Assembly: GCA_050944855.1 (NCBI GenBank)
Contig: JBMNRU010000008.1
Span: 46,034 to 110,033 of the forward strand
Origin: Lactonifactor sp050944855
GTDB lineage: Bacteria; Bacillota; Clostridia; Lachnospirales; Lachnospiraceae
Reading direction: 5' to 3'
Length of the DNA: 64,000 nucleotides
Within the stretch, counting starts at the first letter, position 1; every line of letters begins with the position of its first letter. The translations under genes and the position numbers were made by a program. The notes beneath the pieces were generated by a model, which was given only the letters and a program-made list of their open reading frames with translations, was not told where the DNA came from and did not search any database. Below, one piece after another: positions 9,301-17,727 of this stretch.

Positions 9301-9324
9301 CAGGCTCCGGACAACCGGAGCCTG
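9301..9324 (-). terminator. Strong GC hairpin, probable terminator
   Basis: A perfect 10-bp stem CAGGCTCCGG (9301-9310) with 9315-9324 and a 4-nt loop lies just after the glycosylase stop codon. On the minus strand only TTG-TG follows, so the U tract is weak. Confidence 0.6.
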
Positions 9325-9336
9325 TCAAAAAACAAA

Positions 9337-9840
9337 TTATAAATATTCTTTTATCTGGCTGTAAGCCTGATACAATTCCTCATAAGAGATCCGGCAATTT
9401 GCCGGGCTTGTGGATGGAAGCGTGATCACCGGAATCCCGGTCTTAGGATAACAATACTTTTGATACAGTGCTGCCGCCTTTCCTCCTGTGGCAAATATGG
9501 CACGGATCCGGGCTTTGCCCAGCACTTCCTCCATATCATTGGCTACCGGATTGCGAATACTGCTGTCATCCGCGCCACGGATCTCACAGCTTTTCAGCAC
9601 ATCCCACACAGCAATATGATTACGCAGAGCAAACGCTTTCTTCTCTTTTATGGTCTGCGGCATTTCTTCCCGGCATACATCTGCCAATACTTTCCAAAAA
9701 CGATTCCGGGGATGTCCATAGTAAAATCCCTGTTCTCTGGATTTCGGCGATGGCATGGTGCCCAACAGCAGCACTCTGGAATTCCTGTCAAATACCGGTC
9801 TGAAATCATGTGTTACCGTTTCCCGTTCATTCACTGCCAT
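9337..9840 (-). CDS. DNA-deoxyinosine (hypoxanthine) glycosylase, UDG family 6
   Basis: A 167-aa uracil-DNA-glycosylase superfamily protein. Motif 1 is LLLGTMPSPKSREQGFYYGH, followed by PRNRFW. Motif 2 is TLPSTSPAN. This pair marks the HDG family, which removes hypoxanthine arising from adenine deamination. Length is typical. AGAGGA precedes the ATG, and the HD-protein gene lies 15 bp upstream on the same strand, so co-transcription is likely. Confidence 0.9.
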   Translation of the reverse strand: MAVNERETVTHDFRPVFDRNSRVLLLGTMPSPKSREQGFYYGHPRNRFWKVLADVCREEMPQTIKEKKAFALRNHIAVWDVLKSCEIRGADDSSIRNPVANDMEEVLGKARIRAIFATGGKAAALYQKYCYPKTGIPVITLPSTSPANCRISYEELYQAYSQIKEYL

Positions 9841-9855
9841 TCCTCTTTTCCCTAT

Positions 9856-10425
9856 TTATTTACAAACCGCTTCCTGATACTGAAAAACCTGCTGATACAA
9901 ATCCTTATATTCCTGATAAATAAAAGTATCCCGAAGAGAGCCCATTCTCTCCTGTATCGCGCCATAATACCAGCCCTGGTATTCTTTTGGACGCCGAAAT
10001 CGCTCCCATAATTTTTCTCCCACAACCTGATAATCCCGAGACAGACTTCTTAAATTAGACAGTTTATCTGCACAGATTACCATCATGGCATCTCTGGGAA
10101 TTTCCTGGGATTCCAAAAGACAAATCGTATGCTTTTTTCGTTCCTCCCAGGTTCCTCTCTTATCTTCTGTACACCAGGCCACAAGTTCCGCCACAAAATT
10201 GCCGAATTCCCGGGCGATCACGTCCAGTGTGGTGCCGGTATCTTCCACTGTATCGTGGAGCCATCCTGCACAAATGACCTCCGGTCTGCATCCGGCCTGT
10301 TCCAGAATCTCAGCCACTTCGCAGGGATGTACAATATAGGGGGTATCCTTTCCTTTCCTCTTCTGACCATCATGTGCCTGATAAGCAAATTTCCTGGCTT
10401 TTTCTACCATAGACATTTCAGTCAT
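9856..10425 (-). CDS. HD-domain protein resembling a small (p)ppGpp hydrolase
   Basis: A 189-aa protein equal to the N-terminal HD hydrolase domain of RelA/SpoT without synthetase or TGS/ACT domains. Visible motifs: AYQAHDGQKRKG, the metal-binding YIVHP, the HD pair in WLHDTVEDT, and ADKLSNLRSL with the final metal Asp. Stand-alone proteins of this kind (MESH1/small alarmone hydrolase type) hydrolyse ppGpp or NADPH; the substrate here is inferred from family. GGAGG lies 7 nt upstream of the ATG. Probably heads a short operon with the glycosylase. Confidence 0.85.
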   Translation of the reverse strand: MTEMSMVEKARKFAYQAHDGQKRKGKDTPYIVHPCEVAEILEQAGCRPEVICAGWLHDTVEDTGTTLDVIAREFGNFVAELVAWCTEDKRGTWEERKKHTICLLESQEIPRDAMMVICADKLSNLRSLSRDYQVVGEKLWERFRRPKEYQGWYYGAIQERMGSLRDTFIYQEYKDLYQQVFQYQEAVCK

Positions 10426-10455
10426 GGTCCATCCTCCCGCAGAACAAAGTATTTT

Positions 10456-11481
10456 CTATAATAATTCCATTAATCGATCAATATCTTCTTCTTTTGTTGC
10501 CCAACTGGTGGCAAATCGGATAACCGTATGATCTTCATCAAACTTTTCCCAATAGCTGTACACTACCTGATCCGCCAACTTCTTCAGTTTTTCATTTTCC
10601 ATAATAACAAACTGCTGATTGGTGAGCGAATCCAAAAAGAAAGAATAGCCTTTCTCTTTTAATCTCTGTTTTAATATCTGGGCCATCCGGACAGCATGTC
10701 CCGCGATCTTAAGATACAAATGATCTGTAAATAACGTATCAAACTGTATCCCCAGCAGACGTCCTTTGGCAAGAAGCGCACCGTGCTGCTTCATACGGGT
10801 CATAAAATACTTTGGATTATGAGCTCCTGTGAAAACAACCGCTTCTCCGCAGAGTGCTCCCACCTTTGTTCCGCCGATATAAAATGCATCACAGCACTGC
10901 GCGATCACCGGAAGGGTCACATCTGTCCCTTCTGCCACCAGACCGTATCCCATACGGGCTCCATCCAGATATAAAGGGATCTGATAAGATCTGCAGACAG
11001 CAGAAAGCTCCTCTAATTCCCTTTTTGTATATAAAGTTCCATATTCTGTGGGATGAGAAATATATACCATTCCCGGAAATACCATGTGTTCATGATTCTC
11101 ATCCGCCCAGAAATTTTCCAAACAATCCTTCAGAGTATCCGGCAAAATTTTTCCCTGATAAGGAGATACCTCCAGTACTTTATGTCCGGCATACTCCACT
11201 GCACCGGCCTCATGTACACTGATATGTCCGGTGGCGGCCGCCACAACGCCTTCATAAGGCTGCAGCATCGCATCGATCACCACTGCATTTGTCTGGGTTC
11301 CTCCCATCAAAAAGAAAATTTCTGCATCCGGGCACTCACAGGCCGCACGGATCTTCTCTTTTGCCGACTCACAGTACGGATCACTTCCATAACCCGGAAG
11401 CTGCTCCATATTCGTCTCTATCAGACGCTGCAGCACCCTCTCATGGGCTCCTTCTGAATAATCATTTGAAAATGATAACAT
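10456..11481 (-). CDS. PLP-dependent threonine aldolase / beta-eliminating lyase family protein
   Basis: A 341-aa fold-type I PLP enzyme. MGGTQTNA is the cofactor phosphate-binding loop, YLDGARMGYG holds the PLP-binding Asp, and YIGGTKVGALCGEA holds the Schiff-base Lys. These fit low-specificity L-threonine aldolase, which splits L-threonine/allo-threonine to glycine and acetaldehyde. I chose the ATG at 11481 (AAGGGAT 7 nt upstream) over an in-frame GTG at 11499 that overlaps the coaX stop. Last gene of the panT-coaX unit. Confidence 0.88.
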   Translation of the reverse strand: MLSFSNDYSEGAHERVLQRLIETNMEQLPGYGSDPYCESAKEKIRAACECPDAEIFFLMGGTQTNAVVIDAMLQPYEGVVAAATGHISVHEAGAVEYAGHKVLEVSPYQGKILPDTLKDCLENFWADENHEHMVFPGMVYISHPTEYGTLYTKRELEELSAVCRSYQIPLYLDGARMGYGLVAEGTDVTLPVIAQCCDAFYIGGTKVGALCGEAVVFTGAHNPKYFMTRMKQHGALLAKGRLLGIQFDTLFTDHLYLKIAGHAVRMAQILKQRLKEKGYSFFLDSLTNQQFVIMENEKLKKLADQVVYSYWEKFDEDHTVIRFATSWATKEEDIDRLMELL

Positions 11482-11495
11482 AACCGTATCCCTTC

Positions 11496-12263
11496 TCACT
11501 CTTTATTTTTCTTATAAATAATCTGCAAACCTTTTAAAAGAAGATCATCATCCAAAATAATCTTTCTCTTACAATGAGGGACAATCACCTTTGCCAGTCC
11601 TCCGGTGGCAATGACCGTTACTTTCTGTCCCAGATCCTCTTCGATCCGCTGAATCATGCCATCCATACAGGCTGCATTCCCATGTACGATACCGCTTTTC
11701 ATACATTCTATGGTGTTTTTGCCGATCAGCCGCTTCGGCGCTTCCAGAGTAATATGCGGAAGCTGAGAAGTTCTCTCTGCCAACGCATTCAAAGAAATGC
11801 CGATACCGGGAAGGATCATACCTCCCATATACTGCTTTTTCTCATTGATCACACTAATGGTGGTTGCAGTTCCCATATCGATCACCATCAGCGGAACCGG
11901 ATATTCATTTAATGCGGCCACCGCATCTACTACCTGGTCACTGCCCAGCTGCCCCGGATTGTCAATGAGGATATTCAGGCCGGTTTTCAGACCCGGGCCT
12001 ACGATATGAACCTCTCCATGGATAATCTTTTCCGCCGCATCCCTTACCACATTGGTAATGGGGGGCACCACAGATGAGATAATCCCGCCTTTCACCTCAT
12101 GAGACTGAATCCCGTAGATTTCCAATACACTTTTGAAACTAATGGCATATTCCAATTCACTTTTTTTCTTATCCGTTGCCATACGTTCCACAAAACGGAT
12201 CTTCTCCTGATCAAAACAGCCAATTACTATATGCGTGTTTCCTATGTCAATCGCTAATATCAT
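11496..12263 (-). CDS. coaX: Type III pantothenate kinase
   Basis: A 255-aa ASKHA-fold kinase, first committed step of CoA synthesis. MILAIDIGNTHIVIGCF is the phosphate-1 motif. The DMGTATT segment is phosphate-2/pantothenate binding. The GPGLKTGLNI and IATGGLAKVI segments are typical of CoaX. Start overlaps the panT stop by ATGA, showing translational coupling of pantothenate uptake with its phosphorylation. Normal length. Confidence 0.96.
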   Translation of the reverse strand: MILAIDIGNTHIVIGCFDQEKIRFVERMATDKKKSELEYAISFKSVLEIYGIQSHEVKGGIISSVVPPITNVVRDAAEKIIHGEVHIVGPGLKTGLNILIDNPGQLGSDQVVDAVAALNEYPVPLMVIDMGTATTISVINEKKQYMGGMILPGIGISLNALAERTSQLPHITLEAPKRLIGKNTIECMKSGIVHGNAACMDGMIQRIEEDLGQKVTVIATGGLAKVIVPHCKRKIILDDDLLLKGLQIIYKKNKE

Positions 12264-12916
12264 GCGCGTTCTCCTACTTTTTTCCTATACAGCACATCCG
12301 GTTTTAAAAACTTCAGCAGTGCTTTTCCAATGGCTGTAACCAGAATCGCTGCTGCAATGGCTTCCGGAATTCCTGACGCTGTTACGGTTCCCATAACCAG
12401 ACCCCATACCGCGGTAACAGCTACCTCTTTTGCCTGGGCATACTCCTGTGCAAACAAAAGATAAATACTTCCCATAACGGTAACTGTATTCGTCATAGAG
12501 CCCAAAAATCCTGTAATAGGGAGAGCGATCAGCGAATTCATCTTCACCTTTTTGAATAAAATCCAAAGCCATCCGGCTACTACACCTATTAAAATCCGGC
12601 ATCCTATGGAAACCCATAACGCTTTCCCTACACCAGCCAGTCCCGTTGTACTTAAAAACGGGGAGAAAGCAAAGGACAAAAGAGTAGGAGCCATCGTATT
12701 GCTGATCATAGAACAGATCCCAAATACCGCTCCCAGAAGTCCTCCTGCCATAGGGCCTAATAAAATCGCTCCGATAATAACTGGAATATGTACCGTTGTC
12801 GCCTTAATAATCGGAAGCTGAATCATACCCAGCGGCGTATTCGCCAGCAGAATCACGATTGCTCCCATCAGTGCCACACTTACCATCCAGCGTGTGTCTT
12901 TTACCATTTTTTCCAT
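12260..12916 (-). CDS. panT: ECF transporter S component, pantothenate (PanT-like)
   Basis: A 218-aa hydrophobic protein with about six helices, related to PanT S-components that bind pantothenate and use the shared EcfAA'T module. The segment IIKATTVHIPVIIGAILLGP is characteristic of this family. Substrate assignment rests on family resemblance and on the 4-bp overlap with coaX. The start is the ATG at 12916 with AAGGAGG 10 nt upstream; an in-frame TTG lies 6 nt earlier. Confidence 0.87.
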   Translation of the reverse strand: MEKMVKDTRWMVSVALMGAIVILLANTPLGMIQLPIIKATTVHIPVIIGAILLGPMAGGLLGAVFGICSMISNTMAPTLLSFAFSPFLSTTGLAGVGKALWVSIGCRILIGVVAGWLWILFKKVKMNSLIALPITGFLGSMTNTVTVMGSIYLLFAQEYAQAKEVAVTAVWGLVMGTVTASGIPEAIAAAILVTAIGKALLKFLKPDVLYRKKVGERA

Positions 12917-12973
12917 CTTCAATTTTCCTCCTTGTTATTATTCTCCGAAGAGATACAATACAATTACATTGTT

Positions 12974-13003
12974 TTTATACCATATTATGCCTCATTCTGT
13001 CCA
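12974..13003 (-). promoter_or_regulatory. Promoter for panT-coaX-threonine aldolase operon
   Basis: Minus strand TGGACA (12998-13003), 18-bp spacer, TATAAA (12974-12979) with an upstream TGG giving an extended -10. It lies just downstream of the coaBC terminator. Confidence 0.5.
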
Positions 13004-13064
13004 TACAAAAACTTGTGAAATACCAAATTGCATCTTCCAAAATACATACGTGTTCCATTGCACA

Positions 13065-13090
13065 AAAAACGGCGGGGAAATCTCCCCGCC
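13065..13090 (-). terminator. coaBC terminator
   Basis: Minus strand: 8-bp GC stem GGCGGGGA/TCCCCGCC with 4-nt loop, then GTTTTTT. It separates coaBC from the panT operon. Confidence 0.92.
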
Positions 13091-13126
13091 AAAGAAAGAG
13101 GATACCCCTCTTCTGCAAAATGCCAA

Positions 13127-14311
13127 TCAACCGATAATGGCATCTAAAATCTTTCCTGCTGCTGCTTCTTTTGTCATAAGCTCCAGACTTTCGATACTGT
13201 CTGCTTTGATCAGTGTCACCACGTTTGTATCCAGGGCAAATCCTGCACCGGCAACCTTCACGTTATTGGCCACCACCATATCCAGATGCTTCTTCTCCAG
13301 CTTAGCCCTGGAGTTTTCGATCATATGCTCGGTTTCCATAGAAAAACCGCATAAAAACTGCCCTGGCTTTTTATGTTCTCCCAGATATTTCAGGATATCA
13401 TCGGTCCTTTCCAGATCCAGGCTCAATTCTCCATCCTTTTTCTTTACTTTCTGATCACTCACATGAGATGGTCGATAATCAGCCACCGCTGCTGCTTTTA
13501 TAATAATATCCTGCTTTTCTGCTTCAGAGGTTACCGCATCAAACATATCCTTTGCGCTGGTAACCGGCACTACTTTCACAAACGGCGGAGGCAAAATACT
13601 GACCGGACCGCTGACCAGTGTTACCTCAGCACCTCTTAACATTGCCATTTTAGCCAGCGCATACCCCATTTTGCCGCTGGAATGATTGGTCAGGTAACGA
13701 ACCGGATCGACCGCCTCCTGTGTAGGGCCTGCAGTGACCAGCACACGCTTGCCCGCCATATCCTTCACAAACGCAATCTCTTTTAAAATGTAAGGGATCA
13801 GATCTGCAGGCTCCGGCATCTTGCCGTTTCCCACAGTCCCGCACGCCAGCCTGCCGCAGGCCGGCTTCACAACTTCATACCCGTAATGCTCCAGCTTTTT
13901 CAAATTATCCTGCACAACAGGATTCTCATACATATGCGTATTCATAGCCGGAACCAGAATCTTCTTACAGGTACAGGCCATAACCGTAGTCGTCAGCATG
14001 TCATCTGCAATACCGCCTGCCAGCTTGCCGATCACATTTGCCGATGCGGGCGCGATCATAACTACATCTGCCTTTTCCGCCAGTGCAATATGCTGTACAT
14101 GGAACTGAAAATTCCGGTCAAAAGTATCTACGACACACTTGTTTCCGGTTAATGTCTCAAATGTAATAGGAGTAATAAAATTTACCGCATTGCGGGTCAT
14201 GATCACATGAACCTCTGCGTGCTGCTTTACCAGCATACTCGCTAACGTAGCTGCCTTATAAGCCGCAATACCGCCGGTGACTCCCAATAATACACATTTT
14301 CCTTTTAACAT
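13127..14311 (-). CDS. coaBC: Bifunctional phosphopantothenoylcysteine decarboxylase / phosphopantothenate--cysteine ligase
   Basis: A 394-aa bifunctional CoA synthesis enzyme. The N-terminal flavoprotein CoaC half (residues 1 to about 190) starts LLGVTGGIAAYKA and holds the PASANVIGKLAGGIADD motif (N-x-AxGxAD type) and the CACGTVGNG substrate flap. The C-terminal CoaB half begins VLVTAGPTQEAVDPVRY and contains KAAAVADY and the conserved lysine segment KVKKKDG. Length is standard. It follows the nitroreductase gene by 16 bp, so may share its transcript, and ends at a strong terminator. Confidence 0.96.
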   Translation of the reverse strand: MLKGKCVLLGVTGGIAAYKAATLASMLVKQHAEVHVIMTRNAVNFITPITFETLTGNKCVVDTFDRNFQFHVQHIALAEKADVVMIAPASANVIGKLAGGIADDMLTTTVMACTCKKILVPAMNTHMYENPVVQDNLKKLEHYGYEVVKPACGRLACGTVGNGKMPEPADLIPYILKEIAFVKDMAGKRVLVTAGPTQEAVDPVRYLTNHSSGKMGYALAKMAMLRGAEVTLVSGPVSILPPPFVKVVPVTSAKDMFDAVTSEAEKQDIIIKAAAVADYRPSHVSDQKVKKKDGELSLDLERTDDILKYLGEHKKPGQFLCGFSMETEHMIENSRAKLEKKHLDMVVANNVKVAGAGFALDTNVVTLIKADSIESLELMTKEAAAGKILDAIIG

Positions 14312-14327
14312 AACGATTCCGGCTCCT

Positions 14328-14849
14328 TTAGTCTACCCAGGTAACAAAATTTTCTTTTCTGGGCTTTGCTTTTGGGTATTCACAATCCCGATATCCCAGG
14401 ATACAGTTGCCCACGCCTCTTAAACGTTCATCAATGCCCCAATCACGCATCAGGGCTTTTCCTTCTTCGGAATCAAATACTTCTGTCGCCCGGTTGATCC
14501 AGCAGGAATCCACACCCAATGCATGCGCCGCATTCATAAGATTCCCCATGACCAGACTGCCATCCTGCAGCCAGGTAGGCCGCTCAGGATCTGCAAATAC
14601 CATGACAACGGTAGGTGCGCCATAAAATGGATCCGTATCGGTACCCATCACCTGCGCATTCAGTTTCGATAACTTTGCTATCAGCTCAGGATTCTGCGTC
14701 ACCACCATAGAAGCCGCCTGACAGTTTTTTCCATTTGCCGCATACATACCAGCCTCCAGAATCTGCTCCAGCACTTCTTTACTCACCAGTTCCTTCGTAT
14801 ATTTACGAATACTTCTTCTTTCTTTTAAAACCTTTAAAACTTCCTGCAT
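14328..14849 (-). CDS. Nitroreductase family protein (FMN-dependent)
   Basis: A 173-aa homodimeric FMN flavoprotein. KERRSIRKYTKELVSKEVLE is the FMN-binding start of the family, AGMYAANGKNCQA the active-site helix, and the Gly-rich C-terminal LGYRDCEYPKAKPRK the last FMN contact. Short NADH-dependent nitro/quinone reductases look like this; the physiological substrate is unknown. GGAGG precedes the ATG. It is the third gene of a TetR-78aa-nitroreductase set, suggesting redox or electrophile stress control. Confidence 0.9.
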   Translation of the reverse strand: MQEVLKVLKERRSIRKYTKELVSKEVLEQILEAGMYAANGKNCQAASMVVTQNPELIAKLSKLNAQVMGTDTDPFYGAPTVVMVFADPERPTWLQDGSLVMGNLMNAAHALGVDSCWINRATEVFDSEEGKALMRDWGIDERLRGVGNCILGYRDCEYPKAKPRKENFVTWVD

Positions 14850-14932
14850 ATATCATTACCTCCTGTTTCACATCTATCAAATTCTGTATCCAGTATAGCA
14901 TTTTTACTCATAAAAATGGTAGAAAAACAAAT

Positions 14933-15169
14933 TTATTTTCTTATTTCCTTCAGCATCTCCATCAATTCCATATCTTCTGCTTTAATCCGGATATTCGTAC
15001 AATAACTTTTTTCATCCGGTGTGGTAACCGTAATCTCCATCAGCGTTCCTTCTTTTAAGGCATCCTGAGAAACAGCCTTTAAAAACAAAGGAAACTTCGG
15101 ATGGTTCTCCTGAAACTTATCGATACATGCTTTCACTTTCTGTACTTTCCCAATCTGATTAAAATCCAT
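14933..15169 (-). CDS. Conserved small protein of unknown function (78 aa)
   Basis: No family recognised. The 78 residues are charged, with alternating beta-type (EGTLMEITVTTPDEKSY) and helical stretches (AEDMELMEMLKEI), no signal peptide and no membrane segment. AAGGAG lies upstream of the ATG, and the start overlaps the TetR stop by 11 nt, so its translation is coupled to the regulator. It may be a small partner of the redox proteins around it; that is inference from position only. Confidence 0.7.
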   Translation of the reverse strand: MDFNQIGKVQKVKACIDKFQENHPKFPLFLKAVSQDALKEGTLMEITVTTPDEKSYCTNIRIKAEDMELMEMLKEIRK

Positions 15170-15743
15170 ATGATTCCAACTCCTTCTTTTCTGTCTCTGG
15201 TCTGATAAATTTTAGAATTGCACTGCTGACTTTTTGGGCATACTGCTCCGGAGACTCTTTCATCCCTTCTGCTATCCATCGGTGAAGCAGCAAGATGAAA
15301 CCTCCTGTGGAATAAGAAGCAAAAAAGCCTGCTTCCTGTCCGTTTCTAAGCTCTCCGCAGCCGATCCGGTTCTTTACAATATCTTCTGATACACGACTGA
15401 TTTCATAATAAAGCATTTCACGCAGACCGCACCGGCTCATAAGCATCAAAAGTTCTTTGTATTGATACCAGTAACCAAAATAATCGTTCGCAATCCGGGA
15501 TAAGTCATAATATTCCAGCGCAGGACAGGTGCTGCGGTAGTCCTGACACAACCGATCAAAATAGCAATGTATCACATCTTCCTTGCTTTCATATAATCGG
15601 TAAAATGTCCTTCTGGCTACATCCGCCCTTTTTACAATCTCCGAAACCGTAATCTGCGCAAACTCCTTTTCCTGCAGCAGCGCAAACATGGCCGTCTCTA
15701 TCATCTTTGCCGACTGTTCTCTCTGTCTTTTATGTCCATCCAT
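15159..15743 (-). CDS. TetR/AcrR family transcriptional regulator
   Basis: A 194-aa one-component repressor. The N-terminal HTH is clear: AMFALLQEKEFAQITVSEIV, then ADVARRTFYRLYESKEDV. The C-terminal ligand domain is rich in Tyr and aromatic residues. I start at the ATG at 15743 (MDGHKRQREQ); an in-frame earlier start at 15767 would run into the operator region. It sits divergent from a flavodoxin gene, with two GGCACA-containing inverted repeats in between, so it probably represses both directions. Confidence 0.9.
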   Translation of the reverse strand: MDGHKRQREQSAKMIETAMFALLQEKEFAQITVSEIVKRADVARRTFYRLYESKEDVIHCYFDRLCQDYRSTCPALEYYDLSRIANDYFGYWYQYKELLMLMSRCGLREMLYYEISRVSEDIVKNRIGCGELRNGQEAGFFASYSTGGFILLLHRWIAEGMKESPEQYAQKVSSAILKFIRPETEKKELESYGF

Positions 15744-15756
15744 ACATACCCTTCGT

Positions 15757-15799
15757 ATATGGCACAAAAAACAGCTTTTGTAGCACTTTTATGCCATAT
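15757..15799. promoter_or_regulatory. Inverted repeat, candidate TetR operator 1
   Basis: ATATGGCACAAAA (15757-15769) faces TTTTATGCCATAT (15787-15799); 12 of 13 positions pair, with a 17-bp spacer. It lies directly upstream of the TetR start. Confidence 0.6.
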
Positions 15800-15800
15800 C

Positions 15801-15855
15801 TTGCTTTTTCTTTTCACACAGTATACTATAAAAAAAGAAAAGGCACAAGTGTGCC
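15801..15855 (+). promoter_or_regulatory. Flavodoxin promoter with candidate TetR operator 2
   Basis: TTGCTT at about 15801 and an overlapping TATACT/TACTAT -10 near 15821-15828 precede a GGCACA-AG-TGTGCC palindrome (15842-15855) in the start-site region. The same GGCACA half-site occurs in operator 1. Confidence 0.5.
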
Positions 15856-15892
15856 AGTTCTATAATCCCATTATTAAGGAGATGATCCCTTT

Positions 15893-16450
15893 ATGTATCA
15901 AACAGTTGTCATATATGAATCCAAATATGGTGCAACCGGACGTTATGCCCAGTGGATTGCCGAGGAACTTACCTGTCCGCTCTTTAAAAGAAAAGAGTTT
16001 CATCCCCGGGACTTTGCAAAATATGAAGTGATCCTGTATGGAGGCGGCCTCTATGCCGGCGGTATGAGCGGTATCAAATGGATCGCCCAAAACTGGAAGC
16101 TTCTCTCTGATAAAAAAGTAATCCTGTTCACCTGTGGAATCGCAGACCCGGAAGATCCGGATAACGTTTCTCACATCAGAGAAGCTATGGCAAAAACACT
16201 CTCACCGGAAATACTCCGCCAGGTTCAAATCTTTCATCTGCGGGGCAGCATGGATTATTCCCGCCTGCATTTCATCCACAGATCCATGATGGCCATGCTC
16301 CGGCATATGCTATTAAAAAAAGAACCAAATACCCTGCGGGACGAAGACAGACAGCTGCTGAAAACTTACGGAAAACATATAGATTTCACGGATTGTAAAA
16401 GTATTCAGCCTCTAATCCAGTCTGTCATCTCGCTCTCCCGACCCGAATAA
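15893..16450 (+). CDS. Flavodoxin domain protein (HemG-like fold)
   Basis: A 185-aa cytoplasmic flavoprotein. VVIYESKYGATGRYAQWIAE is the FMN phosphate-binding loop (S/T-x-T/Y-G-x-T type), and YGGGLYAGGMSGI and FTCGIADPED are the later FMN loops. It resembles the flavodoxin-type protoporphyrinogen oxidase/menaquinone-coupled family, but an electron carrier role in stress is equally possible. Strong AAGGAG site upstream. Divergent from the TetR gene and likely under its control. Confidence 0.85.
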   Translation: MYQTVVIYESKYGATGRYAQWIAEELTCPLFKRKEFHPRDFAKYEVILYGGGLYAGGMSGIKWIAQNWKLLSDKKVILFTCGIADPEDPDNVSHIREAMAKTLSPEILRQVQIFHLRGSMDYSRLHFIHRSMMAMLRHMLLKKEPNTLRDEDRQLLKTYGKHIDFTDCKSIQPLIQSVISLSRPE

Positions 16451-16458
16451 AAGCCTTA

Positions 16459-16830
16459 TCACGCAAAGATCATCGGAGTCCCTACTTCGATCAAATTACC
16501 GTCCAGATCATAAAATCGAATAATCTTCTGTCCCCAGCTATGGGTCATAAGCCTATTCACATATTGAATCGAGGGATATAGCTTTTCAAGTTTTTCAATA
16601 AATGCTTCTATATCACGTTCTTCAAAATATAATTCACAGGAATTACTTTCTGCAATGATGTCTTTTTTAAGAAAGTCCTTCCAGATCTTTTCCTGCTGGA
16701 GCACAAGACCTTCCGTCAAAATCATATTACCGTCATTGTCCAATACCATTTCCAGGCCAAATAAATCGTGATAAAACTGTTTGGATTTTTCTATATCTTT
16801 TACAACAATTAAAGTATTTTTTAATCTCAT
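16459..16830 (-). CDS. VOC (glyoxalase/bleomycin resistance) family protein
   Basis: A 123-aa protein with two beta-alpha-beta-beta-beta modules. VVKDIEKSKQFYHDLFGLEM is the signature first module, and IRFYDLDGNLIEVGTPM holds the last metal ligand Glu. The ATG at 16830 has GGAG 9 nt upstream; a longer in-frame start at 16854 lacks a site. The reaction cannot be deduced; the family covers lyases, isomerases and drug-binding proteins. Confidence 0.85.
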   Translation of the reverse strand: MRLKNTLIVVKDIEKSKQFYHDLFGLEMVLDNDGNMILTEGLVLQQEKIWKDFLKKDIIAESNSCELYFEERDIEAFIEKLEKLYPSIQYVNRLMTHSWGQKIIRFYDLDGNLIEVGTPMIFA

Positions 16831-16873
16831 GATTTTTATCTCCAAACAACTCACATTTTCCTAATCTTATAAA

Positions 16874-17650
16874 TTATACAAACAGCTCCGGTTCTTTCCG
16901 CTGCTTGCACTTTCCCTGCAGCATCATTTTGGCTGCCATCTGCATAATGCCGGATACACTTCTGGCCTGCTTCGGACAGTTGCGTACACAACGCATACAG
17001 GAAATACAAAGACTTGTATCGGTCAGGGAAGGATTCTCTTTGGATATGGCCCCCGCCGGACAATTTTCTGCACAGATGCCGCATTTGACACAGGATGCGG
17101 ATGCCTTTGGTTTTAAAGGAACATTTTTATATTCACAAAACTGAGGATTGCCCTTTACCTCCAGCTTTGGCATCTCTTTCCAGGACTGCAGGGCATCTAT
17201 CTTTTTCATAATCTGCTGTGCAAATTCTTTTATTTTTTTCACATCCGCCTCATCCGGACGACCCGCTGCAATGGACGGTACGATAGAATGTTCACAGACT
17301 GCAGCAACGGCTGCCACCACCAGAAATCCCCGTACTTCCATCAGTTTTTTTAATTCCAGGAGCGCATCATCGTATGCCCGGTTTCCATAGGCAGCTACTA
17401 AAATAACCGGTGTATTCTCACCTTTCAAATGTGTCAAACGCTCAACTGCCGTTCTCGGCACGCGCCCGCTGTATACCGGAATTCCAAATACTACTACATC
17501 ATTGGCAGTAAAATGATACTTCACATCCTGTTTCAGGGTTAAATCGATCTGCTGCCCATTTCTGCCTATTTCCTGGGCCAATATCTCCAGCACCTTCTTC
17601 GTTGTCCCGGTAGGACTAAAATACATCTGGTGCAATTGTTGTATCTTCAT
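16874..17650 (-). CDS. EFR1-type flavodoxin-ferredoxin fusion protein
   Basis: A 258-aa fusion. The N-terminal flavodoxin (YFSPTGTTKKVLEILAQEIG is the FMN loop, residues about 8-27) is followed near the C-terminus by two [4Fe-4S] ferredoxin motifs, CVKCGICAENCPAGA and CISCMRCVRNCPKQA. Such proteins are common in anaerobic Clostridia and thought to shuttle low-potential electrons; partners are unknown. GGAGG before the ATG at 17650 decides the start over 17677. Confidence 0.9.
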   Translation of the reverse strand: MKIQQLHQMYFSPTGTTKKVLEILAQEIGRNGQQIDLTLKQDVKYHFTANDVVVFGIPVYSGRVPRTAVERLTHLKGENTPVILVAAYGNRAYDDALLELKKLMEVRGFLVVAAVAAVCEHSIVPSIAAGRPDEADVKKIKEFAQQIMKKIDALQSWKEMPKLEVKGNPQFCEYKNVPLKPKASASCVKCGICAENCPAGAISKENPSLTDTSLCISCMRCVRNCPKQARSVSGIMQMAAKMMLQGKCKQRKEPELFV

Positions 17651-17727
17651 AATCCTTATCCTCCATCTCTCATTCACCCATTCTGTATATAGAATACCAT
17701 TTTTCCGGCAGATAAGGAATACTTTTT

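Noticed and set aside
12923..13064. Riboswitch before panT
   Set aside because: Only about 55 nt lie between the predicted start site and the gene, with no terminator/antiterminator pair.
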